From Phycisphaeraceae bacterium (GTDB taxonomy: Bacteria > Planctomycetota > Phycisphaerae > Phycisphaerales > UBA1924), in contig JAHBXG010000035.1 of the NCBI GenBank assembly GCA_019636565.1, positions 1-35,798 of the forward strand: a stretch of 35,798 nt of DNA. Reading direction: 5' to 3'. The notes beneath the pieces are model-generated. The model was given only the letters and a program-made list of their open reading frames with translations. It searched no databases and was not told the DNA's origin. This document shows positions 15,713 through 24,708 of this stretch, one piece after another (within the stretch, counting starts at the first letter, position 1; the number at the start of each line of letters is the position of its first letter). Position numbers and translations under genes: made by a program.

Positions 15713-17104
15713 ATGCCATTACTGATCAAGAACGGTCGCGTCATCACGGCGACGGATGATTACGTCGCCGACATCTACTGCGCAGCGGACACGATCACTC
15801 GGATCGAAAAGAACATCGACGTGAAATCGTGCGTTCCAGGTACGGAAGTCGTAGATGCCTCGGGCAAGTACGTCTTCCCCGGCTTCATCGATCCTCACGT
15901 TCACATCTATTTGCCTTTCATGGGCACCTACGCCAAGGACACATGGGAAACCGCCTCTCGTGCCGCGCTTGTTGGAGGCACAACAACGCTCATCGAAATG
16001 ATCTGCCCGGGCAAGACCGATGAGCCGATGGCCGCGTTCGAGACGTGGCTCGGCAAGGCCCAGGGCGTCAGTGCCTGCGACTTCACTTTTCATATGGGCG
16101 TGACTCGTTTCGATGATTCTGCGGAAAAGCAGTTTCGCGAGATTGTCAAGCGCGGCATCCGCTCCTTCAAAGTCTTCCTCGCGTACAAAGGCGCCCTGGG
16201 CGTCGATGATCGGGAGCTCTATCACGCCCTCAAGCTCGCGAAGGAACTTGGCGTCGTCGTGACCGCCCACTGCGAGAACGAAACACTTGTTGACGAACGG
16301 CAGAAGGAGCTTCTCGCAGCCGGAAAGATCGAACCGGAATTCCACGAGCCTTCGCGCCCGGTCCAGGTTGAGGCCGAAGGCGTTCACCACCTCATGACCT
16401 TTGCCGAACTCACCGGTGCCGAGGTCTACGTCGTCCACACCTCCTGCAACGAAGCCGTGCTCGAAGCGCAATGCGCGATCGCCCGCGGCGTGAAGGCCCA
16501 CATCGAGGTCGTCCTCCCCCACCTCGTCGTGGATCATTCGTACACCCAAAGGCCCGGCTTCGAGGGCGCGAAATACGTCATGTCGCCGCCGCTTCGCGAC
16601 AAAGCGCAGCTTCCGAAGATGTGGGCGCAGCTCTCGTCCCGTGCGATCGCGACTGTCGCCACCGATCACGCACCCTTTGACTTTGAAGCGCAGAAGTCGA
16701 TGGGCAAGGACGCGTTTACGAAAATCCCGAACGGCATCCCGTCGGTCGGCAACCGCGTTGACATCCTCTACACCAACGGCGTCACCACCGGCAAGATCGA
16801 CCTGCACACCTTTGTTGATGCCGCGAGCACGCAGGCCGCACGCATCTTCGGCCTCAAAGGCAAGGGCACGATCGCCGTCGGCTCCGATGCTGATCTGGTG
16901 GTCTACGACCCCGCCTACCGCGGCACGATTTCCGCCAAGTCCAAATCCCACCATCACATGGCCACGGACTATTCCGCTTTCGAGGGGTGGGCACTCAAAG
17001 GCCGCAGCGACACAGTGACCGTCCGGGGTCAGGTGATGGTGAAGGGCGGGGTGTTCGTTGGCAAGATGGGAGTCGGCCGACTGGTTCCGCGTGGACAGTC
17101 CTGA
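15713..17104 (+). CDS. Dihydropyrimidinase (D-hydantoinase)
   Basis: A 463-residue amidohydrolase that opens dihydrouracil or dihydrothymine to N-carbamoyl-beta-amino acids. The binuclear metal site is complete: H62 and H64 in GFIDPHVHIYLPF, the carbamylated lysine K153 in SFKVFLAYKG, histidines in VVVTAHCENE and VYVVHTSCN, and D318 in ATDHAPFDF. The start ATG at 15713 gives the family-typical opening MPLLIKNGRVITA; an in-frame upstream start would overlap the dehydrogenase gene. It is 10 bases downstream of that gene and certainly cotranscribed. Hydantoinases with other substrates share the fold, but the neighbour and the MGT loop after the HxH motif favour dihydropyrimidinase. It ends 16 bases from a convergent gene. 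Confidence 0.95.
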   Translation: MPLLIKNGRVITATDDYVADIYCAADTITRIEKNIDVKSCVPGTEVVDASGKYVFPGFIDPHVHIYLPFMGTYAKDTWETASRAALVGGTTTLIEMICPGKTDEPMAAFETWLGKAQGVSACDFTFHMGVTRFDDSAEKQFREIVKRGIRSFKVFLAYKGALGVDDRELYHALKLAKELGVVVTAHCENETLVDERQKELLAAGKIEPEFHEPSRPVQVEAEGVHHLMTFAELTGAEVYVVHTSCNEAVLEAQCAIARGVKAHIEVVLPHLVVDHSYTQRPGFEGAKYVMSPPLRDKAQLPKMWAQLSSRAIATVATDHAPFDFEAQKSMGKDAFTKIPNGIPSVGNRVDILYTNGVTTGKIDLHTFVDAASTQAARIFGLKGKGTIAVGSDADLVVYDPAYRGTISAKSKSHHHMATDYSAFEGWALKGRSDTVTVRGQVMVKGGVFVGKMGVGRLVPRGQS

Positions 17105-17120
17105 TTCCAAAGCGAGATCT

Positions 17121-19643
17121 TCATTCCCACGAAACTGTGATTTCGCCCCGGGCATTCACAAAGTCCAGCACGGCTGCGTCTCCGTCGCGAAGCATCTCGA
17201 TCGCGGTTGACCCGCTGTGCGTTACCTTCGCACTGGCGGGCACGAAGCGCAGCCGCACTTCAAGAGCACGCTCCATACCGGGAGTGATCGTCGCTGTCGC
17301 CCTGCCGTTTGTGCGAACAACGTTGGCGCTGGCCCCGTCGCTGCAGGAGAGCGAACCATTCCCGCCCGGCCACACCTCCAGAACGAGGCGGTCGTCCAGG
17401 CACTTCACTGCCGGATCGATTTCCGGGGCACGCCGAAGCAGCGTATCGAGTCCCGGCGCCAGCATTGGAATGATCGCCCCCGCCCGAACAAACAATGGCA
17501 TCCGCTCCAACGGCGCCTCTACGACAACGGTCCGCGGCCCTTCTTGCACTTCACCGCACCAATAGTCGATCCATTTCCCGCGAGGAATGTAGACCGATCG
17601 CTGCGTACCGCTCTGAAACATCGGCGCGACTAGCAGGTCCGGCCCGAAAAGATACTGGAATTGTTCTCGTGCTGCCGCCTCGTCATCCGGAAATGCCAAC
17701 GCCATTGGCCGAATGACAGGCACGCCTTGCTCGCTTGCCTGTACAGCGGCATTGCGGAGATAGGGGTACAGCCGCGTGTGCAAGTGTGCAAACACGCGGT
17801 ACACCTCGAGGGCTTTCTCGCCGTAGTCCCAGGGCCCTTTGTTCGACTGCATGTGCACCATCATCAATGGTGAAAACGCCGCGAACTGTGACCAACGGAT
17901 GAACAACTCCGGCGTTGCGTCCCCCATGTAGCCAGCGATGTCGCTCCCCCACATGGGCAATCCCGAGAGCGAAGCATTCTGCGCCGCGATGATCACTCCC
18001 GGCAACCCATTCTCGAACGAGAAGTCGGCATGGTTGTCGCCGGCCCAGCCGAACGGGTACTTCCCCGTTCCGGTGAACCCGCAGCGGGAAATCAGCGCGT
18101 GATCGCCGGGCCGCACGCTTTCCAGGAACTCGTCGGCTGCCTTCAGGTACAACTGCGCGTAGCGGCCCTTCATTTCCGCCGCGCTCGATCCGTCGTGAAA
18201 AACCGCATCGGTCACAAAGTTGCTCTCGCCGTCGTCGCATTTGATCGCGGCGACGCCCCACTTCGCCATCGGCTCCATCTGAGCGTGCCACCATTCGACC
18301 GCCCGCGGATTCGTAAAATCCACGAGCGCTCCGGTTCCCTTCCACCACGGGACGACCAACGGCGATCCCGCGTCTTTGCCCGCACTCGGACCCGAGCGAA
18401 CCAGATATCCGTTCTTCGACGCTTCGGCGTAATTGCGTGCCGGCCCGCGATCGATCCCCTTCATATCAGTGACGTTGGTGAGATTGATGAACGGAGTAAG
18501 CCAGAAGCACGGCACAAACCCCTGCCGCTTTAACTCCGCAAACATTTCATCCGGGTTCGAAAACTGCTGTTCGTTGAGCCTGAAATCGTTATAACTCGTC
18601 TCCCACGGGCTGTCGAGCACAATGACTGAAGCGGGCAATCCGTGCTTGCGGCTCAATCGCACATCGTCGAGCAATTCGCCTCGATTTCGGTGCACGTCGC
18701 GGCTCTTCCACGGCGCAAACGCCCACGCCGGAGGAACGGGCGGCCGTCCGGTGAGGCGAGTGAACTCTGAAAGAATCTCACGCGGGGTCGGCCCCGCAAT
18801 GAACACAAGCCTCATGCGCCGGGCGCGGTCGCGCACGATCACGTGCTCTCGATCGCTGGAATTGAGATCGAACGTGCTCGGCGATGTGCTGTCCAGCCAG
18901 ATGCCGTAACCCCTGCTGCTCATCACGAACGGAACCGGCTTGTACGTGGAGAGCCCCTTGTCTTCCGGATGATCGCTGCTCGCCATCCAAAGCGAGCGCC
19001 CCTTTTGGTTGAGGGCGTTGAACCGCTCGCCGCCTCCGTAATAGCGACTGTTGTCATTCAGTTTCGCCTCAAAGTCGTGCAGTTTTCCGTCGGCGGTCCA
19101 TTCAAGCGCGATCGCGCGTTCGCCGACCGCCTTGGCCTCCATTCGAGCGCCCGCGATGTCGCCGGGGCCTTGAATGCCGATCGCGTCGAGCATCGCCTCG
19201 CGCTCGTTCCGCAAAACAAGCACGAGGCGTGATCCATCCGAAAGCACTTCCATTCTCCGAACCGTCGCCAGACGCTCCGTCGGTCCGGAGCCAACAATGA
19301 TCACGCTGTTGCCGTCGGTGTCCTGCTGCACGACGTTCGGATCCGCAATCCACTCGAAGTGTCCGCTCGCATCTTCCACCACGAACTTGTACCGCGCGAT
19401 CAGTGTGTCAATCTCGATGCTCTTTGTCCACCCTCCAGCTCCATCGGAGGCCATAATCGCGTTCGCATCGCGCGGCGTGCCGTTGATATTGTCCGCCCAC
19501 CCGTTGAAACTGCCGGCAAGGTAGACCTGCCTGGCCCGGGGAAAATGCAGTTGGAACGTCACCGACGCGCCCAGCGCGTACGGGCACACGCAATTCAACG
19601 CCGGCAGCATCAGAAAAATCGCGAATCGAAGACTCATTCGCAC
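17121..19643 (-). CDS. Secreted GH31 glycoside hydrolase with N-terminal CBM48-like domain
   Basis: An 840-residue enzyme. A signal peptide covers about residues 1-26. Residues about 27-115 resemble the CBM48/AMPK glycogen-binding fold (RQVYLAGSFNGW, then ARYKFVVEDASG). The GH31 N-terminal sandwich and barrel follow. The predicted nucleophile is D470 in AIKCDDGESNF, and the acid/base aspartate lies in FGWAGDNHADF. C-terminal beta domains end the protein. GH31 enzymes are mostly alpha-glucosidases or alpha-xylosidases; the carbohydrate module suggests alpha-glucan in the periplasm or outside the cell. I prefer GTG 19643, 8 nt after GGAG; ATG 19637 is the alternative. It starts 12 bases after the antiporter gene ends, so the two form an operon, although their functions look unrelated. 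Confidence 0.92.
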   Translation of the reverse strand: MRMSLRFAIFLMLPALNCVCPYALGASVTFQLHFPRARQVYLAGSFNGWADNINGTPRDANAIMASDGAGGWTKSIEIDTLIARYKFVVEDASGHFEWIADPNVVQQDTDGNSVIIVGSGPTERLATVRRMEVLSDGSRLVLVLRNEREAMLDAIGIQGPGDIAGARMEAKAVGERAIALEWTADGKLHDFEAKLNDNSRYYGGGERFNALNQKGRSLWMASSDHPEDKGLSTYKPVPFVMSSRGYGIWLDSTSPSTFDLNSSDREHVIVRDRARRMRLVFIAGPTPREILSEFTRLTGRPPVPPAWAFAPWKSRDVHRNRGELLDDVRLSRKHGLPASVIVLDSPWETSYNDFRLNEQQFSNPDEMFAELKRQGFVPCFWLTPFINLTNVTDMKGIDRGPARNYAEASKNGYLVRSGPSAGKDAGSPLVVPWWKGTGALVDFTNPRAVEWWHAQMEPMAKWGVAAIKCDDGESNFVTDAVFHDGSSAAEMKGRYAQLYLKAADEFLESVRPGDHALISRCGFTGTGKYPFGWAGDNHADFSFENGLPGVIIAAQNASLSGLPMWGSDIAGYMGDATPELFIRWSQFAAFSPLMMVHMQSNKGPWDYGEKALEVYRVFAHLHTRLYPYLRNAAVQASEQGVPVIRPMALAFPDDEAAAREQFQYLFGPDLLVAPMFQSGTQRSVYIPRGKWIDYWCGEVQEGPRTVVVEAPLERMPLFVRAGAIIPMLAPGLDTLLRRAPEIDPAVKCLDDRLVLEVWPGGNGSLSCSDGASANVVRTNGRATATITPGMERALEVRLRFVPASAKVTHSGSTAIEMLRDGDAAVLDFVNARGEITVSWE

Positions 19644-19655
19644 GACAGATTCTCC

Positions 19656-21473
19656 TCAACCGATCACGCCCGACGCGACGCTGGTTCGAAGCAAGGCAAT
19701 CTCCTTGCCGATGGTCGCATCGTCCGCACCGAGATCCTTCAAGACCAATTCGCCCAGCGCAATCGCCGCTTCCGCTTCTTCAAACACCGTTGCCGTTGCA
19801 CCCGCGACCGTCAGCCCGCTCCGCTCTCTTAGGTACCGCGTTCGCACAAGAATGTGCATATCCGGATTCATCCCGCGAGCCTGTACGACCACCGGTGCTG
19901 GGTTCGAGGTCCCCGCCATCGTTACGAGCAGGTATTTCGCATGAACCGCTCCGGCCTGCCGCAGCACCTCGCCGTTCGAGCCATCACCATAGATGGCGGC
20001 ACGGCCCGCCGTGTTCAGTGCCGCCACCGTGTCCATGTTCATGTCGATGATTACAGTCTTCACGCCCGCCTGCTGCAGAAGTCGATCCACGGTCCTTCCA
20101 ACGTGGCCATATCCCACCACAATCGCGGTCCGCTCCTTTTCCGCTTCAGTCGCGGCACGCAGCGCCTCCACGGCCTCCGCGTTCTCGACTTGCAAACGCC
20201 CCTCCGCTCGCGTGTTCAATAGCCTCCAGAGTACCGGCTTGCTTCTCAGCCACTGCTCGGCAGGTTTCACCAAGCGAAACAGCAGCGGATTGAGCGTAAT
20301 CGACAGGATCGCAGTCCCCACAATCACGTCATTGCCCGCCGGGGGCATCAGATCATTCTTGAACGCCACCTGAGAAAGGATGAAGGAAAACTCGCCGATC
20401 TGCGCCAGGCCCACGGCCACAGTCAACGCCGTCCGCATCGAATGGCGGAGCAACATGACAATTGCGAGCGCGGCAAGCGGCTTGGCAACCAGCACGATTG
20501 CGAGCCCCGCAAGAAGCATGACGGGCTGGTGGATCAGGATGTGCCAGTCGAACAGCATGCCGACCGATACGAAGAAGAGCACCGCAAAGGCATCGCGAAG
20601 CGGGAGAGCATCCGCCGCGGCCTGATGGCTCACCGGCGACTGCGCCACCATCATCCCTGCCAGGAACGCACCGAGCGCCATCGACGCGCCAAAGAGGTAG
20701 TACGCCCCCGCCGCGACAGCAATCGACAGGACCAGGATCGTCAGCGTGAAGAGCTCCCGCGAGCGCAGTCGCGTGACCTGCACCAAGATCCACGGAACGA
20801 TGCGCGAACCAATCAGAAAAACGATCGCAACAAACGCCGCCAACTTCAGCATCGCCCAGCCGAACGTCGGCCAGAATTCTGGAATCTGCTCACCGGGCTT
20901 CGGAACGTCGTCGCTCCTGCCCAGCACGGGAAGCACCACAAGGAACACAACCGTGAAAATATCTTCCACGATCAGCCAGCCGACCGCGGCATGTCCCGCC
21001 GGAGTCGTGAGCGCGTCGTTGTCGGTCAGCACGCGGATCAGCACTACGGTGCTCGCCACGGCCATTGCCATGCCGATCACGAGCCCGGCTTTCCAATCCC
21101 ATCCTAACCAGTGAAAAAGCACCATCCCGGCGACGGTTGCGATCAGGCTCTGCCCGAGCGCACCGGGAATCGCGATCCATTTCACCGCGTTCAGGTCCTT
21201 CAGGTGAAAGTGCAGCCCCACGCCGAACATCAGCAGGATCACGCCGACTTCGGCGAGTTGATGCGCCAGCACAGTATCGCCGACAAATCCCGGCGTGTGC
21301 GGCGAGATGAGTACGCCCGCCAGCAGATACCCCACGATCGGGGAGAGCCGGAGTTTCTGAGTGATGATCCCAAGCACCCACGCCGCGGCGAACGCGGCCG
21401 CGATCGTTCTGATCAGAGGCAGGCCTTCCAGCCCTTCTGCGCCGAGTGTAGTCAGACCGATCGCGTCATACAT
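19656..21473 (-). CDS. KefB/YbaL-type cation:proton antiporter with C-terminal RCK domain
   Basis: A 605-residue inner-membrane protein of the CPA2 monovalent cation:proton antiporter family. Around twelve hydrophobic segments occupy the first 400 residues, including the conserved LRLSPIVGYLLAGVLISP near the N terminus and the core MFGVGLHFHL. A TrkA-N/RCK nucleotide-binding domain begins around residue 445 with IVVGYGHVGRT, followed by DMNMDTVAAL and YGDGSNGEVL. The layout and sequence are closest, from memory, to E. coli YbaL; related KefB and KefC release potassium on glutathione-adduct binding. The substrate ion cannot be decided. The ATG at 21473 has only a weak ribosome site. The aminotransferase gene lies 56 bases upstream on the same strand, so read-through is possible. 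Confidence 0.92.
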   Translation of the reverse strand: MYDAIGLTTLGAEGLEGLPLIRTIAAAFAAAWVLGIITQKLRLSPIVGYLLAGVLISPHTPGFVGDTVLAHQLAEVGVILLMFGVGLHFHLKDLNAVKWIAIPGALGQSLIATVAGMVLFHWLGWDWKAGLVIGMAMAVASTVVLIRVLTDNDALTTPAGHAAVGWLIVEDIFTVVFLVVLPVLGRSDDVPKPGEQIPEFWPTFGWAMLKLAAFVAIVFLIGSRIVPWILVQVTRLRSRELFTLTILVLSIAVAAGAYYLFGASMALGAFLAGMMVAQSPVSHQAAADALPLRDAFAVLFFVSVGMLFDWHILIHQPVMLLAGLAIVLVAKPLAALAIVMLLRHSMRTALTVAVGLAQIGEFSFILSQVAFKNDLMPPAGNDVIVGTAILSITLNPLLFRLVKPAEQWLRSKPVLWRLLNTRAEGRLQVENAEAVEALRAATEAEKERTAIVVGYGHVGRTVDRLLQQAGVKTVIIDMNMDTVAALNTAGRAAIYGDGSNGEVLRQAGAVHAKYLLVTMAGTSNPAPVVVQARGMNPDMHILVRTRYLRERSGLTVAGATATVFEEAEAAIALGELVLKDLGADDATIGKEIALLRTSVASGVIG

Positions 21474-21529
21474 GAGGCAGTAAGGTACAGCATCTCCCTA
21501 CCGGAGACCACGCAGGCTGCAAAGAAAGA

Positions 21530-22918
21530 TCACGCCTTCTCCACTTCCCCGATCGCGACGTCAAGAACATCCAGCATGAAAGTGATGTCCGCTTCGGTCA
21601 GGCACATCGGGGGCTTGATACGCAGCACATTCCCGAAGAATCCGCCCTTGCCGATGATGAGCCCGAGGTCTTTGCAGCGTTCAAACACGGCCGCGCACTG
21701 AGCCGTCGCCGGGGTCTTGGTCGCCCGATCGGTCACGAGCTCTACGCCGCACATCAAACCCTTGCCGCGAATATCGCCGATCATCGGGTGCTTTTTCTGC
21801 AGGTCGCGCAGCCCGGCGAACAACTTCGCGCCCTTGTCCTTGGCCTGCTGCTGATAGTTCTCATCGAGCATCACGTTCAGAGTTGCGAAGCCCTGGGCCA
21901 TTGAGACCGGGTTGCCACCGAACGTGTTGAAGTGAATGCGGCTAGTCAGGCTCTTGGCGATCGCCGGAGTCGTTACCACCGCCGCGAGCGGGCAGCCATT
22001 GCCGATCCCCTTCGCCATCGTCACGATATCCGGATAGACGCCTGGCCCGCCGACTGTTTGGAAGCCCCAGAAATTCTCACCAGTCCGTCCGAATCCCGTC
22101 TGAACTTCATCGGCAACGCAAAGCCCGCCGGCGTCCCGCACGGCTTTGTACACCGCGGCAAGATATCCCGGCGGCATTTCCACTACGCCACCCACACCCT
22201 GCATTGGCTCCGCGATGAATCCGGCGATCTTTCCGCTCGTCGCGTACCGGATCACTTCCTGCACATCGCCAGCGTACTTCTCACCGGCCTTCGGATCGTC
22301 GTAGCCGTAGTGGCCACGGAAGCGATCGGGCAGCACCGCGTGATGCACACCAAAGCCCTGTGGCGTGTTGAACTTCCACGTGCTGTGCGCCGTCAATCCC
22401 ATCGGTGCCGCGGAGCCGCCGTGATAGCCGTTGCGGAGCGCGATGAAGTCGTAGTTGCCGGTATGCGCCCGCGCCATCAACATCGCCAAATCGTTCGCGT
22501 CGCTTCCCGAGTTCACGAAGTAGACCACGCTCAGCCCCGATTCCTTCGGGAACGTCGAAGCGAGTTTCTTGGCGTACTGCGCAATCGTCGGGTGCAGATA
22601 GATCGTTGTCGTGTGCTGGAGCAGCGCGTTCTGAGCGTTCACCGCCGCCATCACCTTCGGATGGCAATGCCCGATGCTCACCGTTACGATCCCGCCGAAC
22701 ACATCCAGATACCGCCGTCCCGTTTCATCGAACAGGTACTGCATGTGCCCCTGCACCATCATGACCGGGTTCTTGTAGTAGGTAACAAGGGCCGGAGTGC
22801 AGAACTCCTTGCGCATCGCAAGCACCTCTTCCTTGCTTGGGCCCGTGTAGGGCGCGGGCTTGAAATCACAAGGAGGAAGTGCGGGAGCCTTCGTCGGGGA
22901 AGCGGTTGCGGTGGTCAT
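21530..22918 (-). CDS. Class III aminotransferase, AGXT2-like (beta-alanine/beta-aminoisobutyrate transaminase)
   Basis: A 462-residue PLP-dependent class III aminotransferase. Seen are MQYLFDETGRRYLDVFGGI, FVNSGSDANDLAM, IADEVQTGFG-type block (here VADEVQTGFGRTGENFWGF) and the PLP lysine K303 in MAKGIGNGCPLAAVV, with RIKPPMCLTEAD at the end. The sequence resembles animal AGXT2 and plant PYD4-type enzymes, which use alanine/glyoxylate and also beta-alanine or beta-aminoisobutyrate. Given the neighbouring nucleobase transporter and the pyrimidine genes 5 kb away, the likely role is the last step of uracil/thymine degradation, giving malonate or methylmalonate semialdehyde. Alanine-glyoxylate transamination is the main alternative. 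AGAGGGA precedes the ATG. The NCS1 gene lies 66 bases upstream. Confidence 0.93.
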   Translation of the reverse strand: MTTATASPTKAPALPPCDFKPAPYTGPSKEEVLAMRKEFCTPALVTYYKNPVMMVQGHMQYLFDETGRRYLDVFGGIVTVSIGHCHPKVMAAVNAQNALLQHTTTIYLHPTIAQYAKKLASTFPKESGLSVVYFVNSGSDANDLAMLMARAHTGNYDFIALRNGYHGGSAAPMGLTAHSTWKFNTPQGFGVHHAVLPDRFRGHYGYDDPKAGEKYAGDVQEVIRYATSGKIAGFIAEPMQGVGGVVEMPPGYLAAVYKAVRDAGGLCVADEVQTGFGRTGENFWGFQTVGGPGVYPDIVTMAKGIGNGCPLAAVVTTPAIAKSLTSRIHFNTFGGNPVSMAQGFATLNVMLDENYQQQAKDKGAKLFAGLRDLQKKHPMIGDIRGKGLMCGVELVTDRATKTPATAQCAAVFERCKDLGLIIGKGGFFGNVLRIKPPMCLTEADITFMLDVLDVAIGEVEKA

Positions 22919-22984
22919 TGGTTCATCCCTCTTTTTGTGCGTATTTCGTCTGCGGAACAGTAGAACCCCATCCGTCCTGATGGC

Positions 22985-24514
22985 CTACCGAAGCGTCGTC
23001 GTTCCGGTCGCGATATGCGATGCCGATTTCCTGCGCCCCCGCATCAGGAGGTAGTAAATCCCCATTCCCAGCCCCAGCCCGATGAACCACGCATAGCCGT
23101 AGATCTCGTCAAAGAACTGCGGAAACAACGGCGACACAACCTGCCTGGCCGCCGCCTGAGCATGGGTCCGATTCGTCGCGGCATTCAAGAACCCCGGCAC
23201 GTTTGGCAGCACGGCGAGCACCATGGTCACCATCGCCGCCCAGTTGAAGCCGTTCGAATACGAGTACTCGCCTTTCTCGTCGTAGAGCGCCTCGACGTTC
23301 AGCTCTTTGCGCCGGATCACGTAGTAATCGCAAAGCATGATTCCCGCGATCGGCCCCAGGAGCGCCGAGTATCCGATCAGCCACGTGAAGATATACGCCG
23401 AGAGATTGTTGTAAAGATACCACGGCATCATGATGACACCTATGAACGCCGTGATCATGCCGCCGGTCCGGAAAGAGATCCGCCTCGGGTTCAGGTTGGA
23501 GAAGTCGTTCGCGGGGCTGACGACGTTGGCCGCGATATTGGTCGAAAGCGTCGCCACGGTGAGCGCAATCAGTGAGATGATGACTATCGGAGTCGAGCCG
23601 AGTTTGCTCACCAGTTCGACTGGGTTCCAAATCGCATTGCCGTAAAGGACGACAGTGGCGCTGGTCACCACGATACCGATGAAGCAGAACAGGGTCATCG
23701 TGGTCGGGAGCCCGAGCGCCTGTCCCCACACCTGCGCTTTCTGGTCTTTTGCGTAACGCGTGAAATCGGGGATATTGAGCGAGAGGGTCGCCCAATATCC
23801 CACCATGGCCGTCAGATTCGGCACGAAGACAGCCCAGAACGCGCCCGTTGTTGGAAACCTCGATTCATTCGCAAAGACAACGGACACCGGCCCCGCCTGC
23901 GACACGCGCCAGAGCGCCCAGATCAGCATCGCCAGGCCCGAAGCAATCAGAAACGGCGCTGCCCACGATTCCAGCCACTTGATCGAATTCATCCCGTGCC
24001 ACACGAAATGCAGATTGATGAGCCAGAACGCCAGAAAGCACGCGAACTGAATCGGCGTCAGGTGCAGCCATCCGATCACACGAGAGGACTCCGCGCCGAG
24101 ATCGATCCAGTGCATGGCGCCGAAAATCTGATAGATCGCCTGCCCGCCAACCCAGGTTTGAATCCCAAACCAGCCACATGCCACCACCGCCCGCGCGATC
24201 GCCGGAATGTTGGCCCCGCGCGTGCCGAAACTCGCCCGCATCAGGACCGGAAATGGAATGCCGTACTTCGCGCCCGGGTGGCCGTTCAGAATCATCGGGA
24301 TCAGGACAATGACGTTTCCGAGGGCGACCGTGAGCGTCGCCTGCCACCAGTTCATCCCCTGCTCAACCATTCCTGCCGCGATCGTGTACGTCGTGATGCA
24401 CACCGCCATCCCGATCCACAGTGCCGCGATATGCCACGTGCTCCACGTCCGCTGCGCCGCGGTTGTCGGTGCCAGATCCGGATTCGAGAGCGAGTGAACC
24501 CCGTTCGATGACAT
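22985..24514 (-). CDS. NCS1 family nucleobase:cation symporter
   Basis: A 509-residue membrane transporter of the nucleobase-cation-symport-1 family (Mhp1, PucI, plant PLUTO), with about twelve hydrophobic segments. The diagnostic first helices, ALWIGMAVCITTYTIAAG, and the loop ILNGHPGAKYGIPFPVLMRA are clear. The substrate-site helices appear as GWFGIQTWVGG and, further on, SLNIPDFTRYAK. NCS1 members carry uracil, thymine, allantoin, hydantoin or cytosine. The link to pyrimidine degradation genes favours uracil/thymine. GGAGA lies 7 nt before the ATG at 24514; the frame is open upstream, but those residues are Arg/Gly-rich and not family-like. Cotranscribed with the aminotransferase and divergent from the MmgE/PrpD gene. 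Confidence 0.94.
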   Translation of the reverse strand: MSSNGVHSLSNPDLAPTTAAQRTWSTWHIAALWIGMAVCITTYTIAAGMVEQGMNWWQATLTVALGNVIVLIPMILNGHPGAKYGIPFPVLMRASFGTRGANIPAIARAVVACGWFGIQTWVGGQAIYQIFGAMHWIDLGAESSRVIGWLHLTPIQFACFLAFWLINLHFVWHGMNSIKWLESWAAPFLIASGLAMLIWALWRVSQAGPVSVVFANESRFPTTGAFWAVFVPNLTAMVGYWATLSLNIPDFTRYAKDQKAQVWGQALGLPTTMTLFCFIGIVVTSATVVLYGNAIWNPVELVSKLGSTPIVIISLIALTVATLSTNIAANVVSPANDFSNLNPRRISFRTGGMITAFIGVIMMPWYLYNNLSAYIFTWLIGYSALLGPIAGIMLCDYYVIRRKELNVEALYDEKGEYSYSNGFNWAAMVTMVLAVLPNVPGFLNAATNRTHAQAAARQVVSPLFPQFFDEIYGYAWFIGLGLGMGIYYLLMRGRRKSASHIATGTTTLR

Positions 24515-24708
24515 CAAGCTTCTCCGAAGAGCCCGGCCGCGGCACACGCCCGTCACCATTGGCCAACTCCAACTATCGACCCATGCGGGGTTTTCGTGCA
24601 AAACACCGCTGCCCCGCGCTTCTCCGGCGTCCACTTTCATCCGCCCGTTGCGTACCCTTGCTCCCCCTTGGATATTCCTGATTCGCCTTTCAGCCAAGCA
24701 CCACAATC

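Noticed and set aside
15719..17155. A 478-codon open frame antisense to the dihydropyrimidinase gene
   Set aside because: The plus strand encodes a full binuclear metal site; the antisense product has no recognisable feature.
24640..24708. TTGCGT and GATATT spaced 17 bases as a promoter for the MmgE/PrpD gene
   Set aside because: Both hexamers match the consensus poorly, so the pair is no better than expected by chance.
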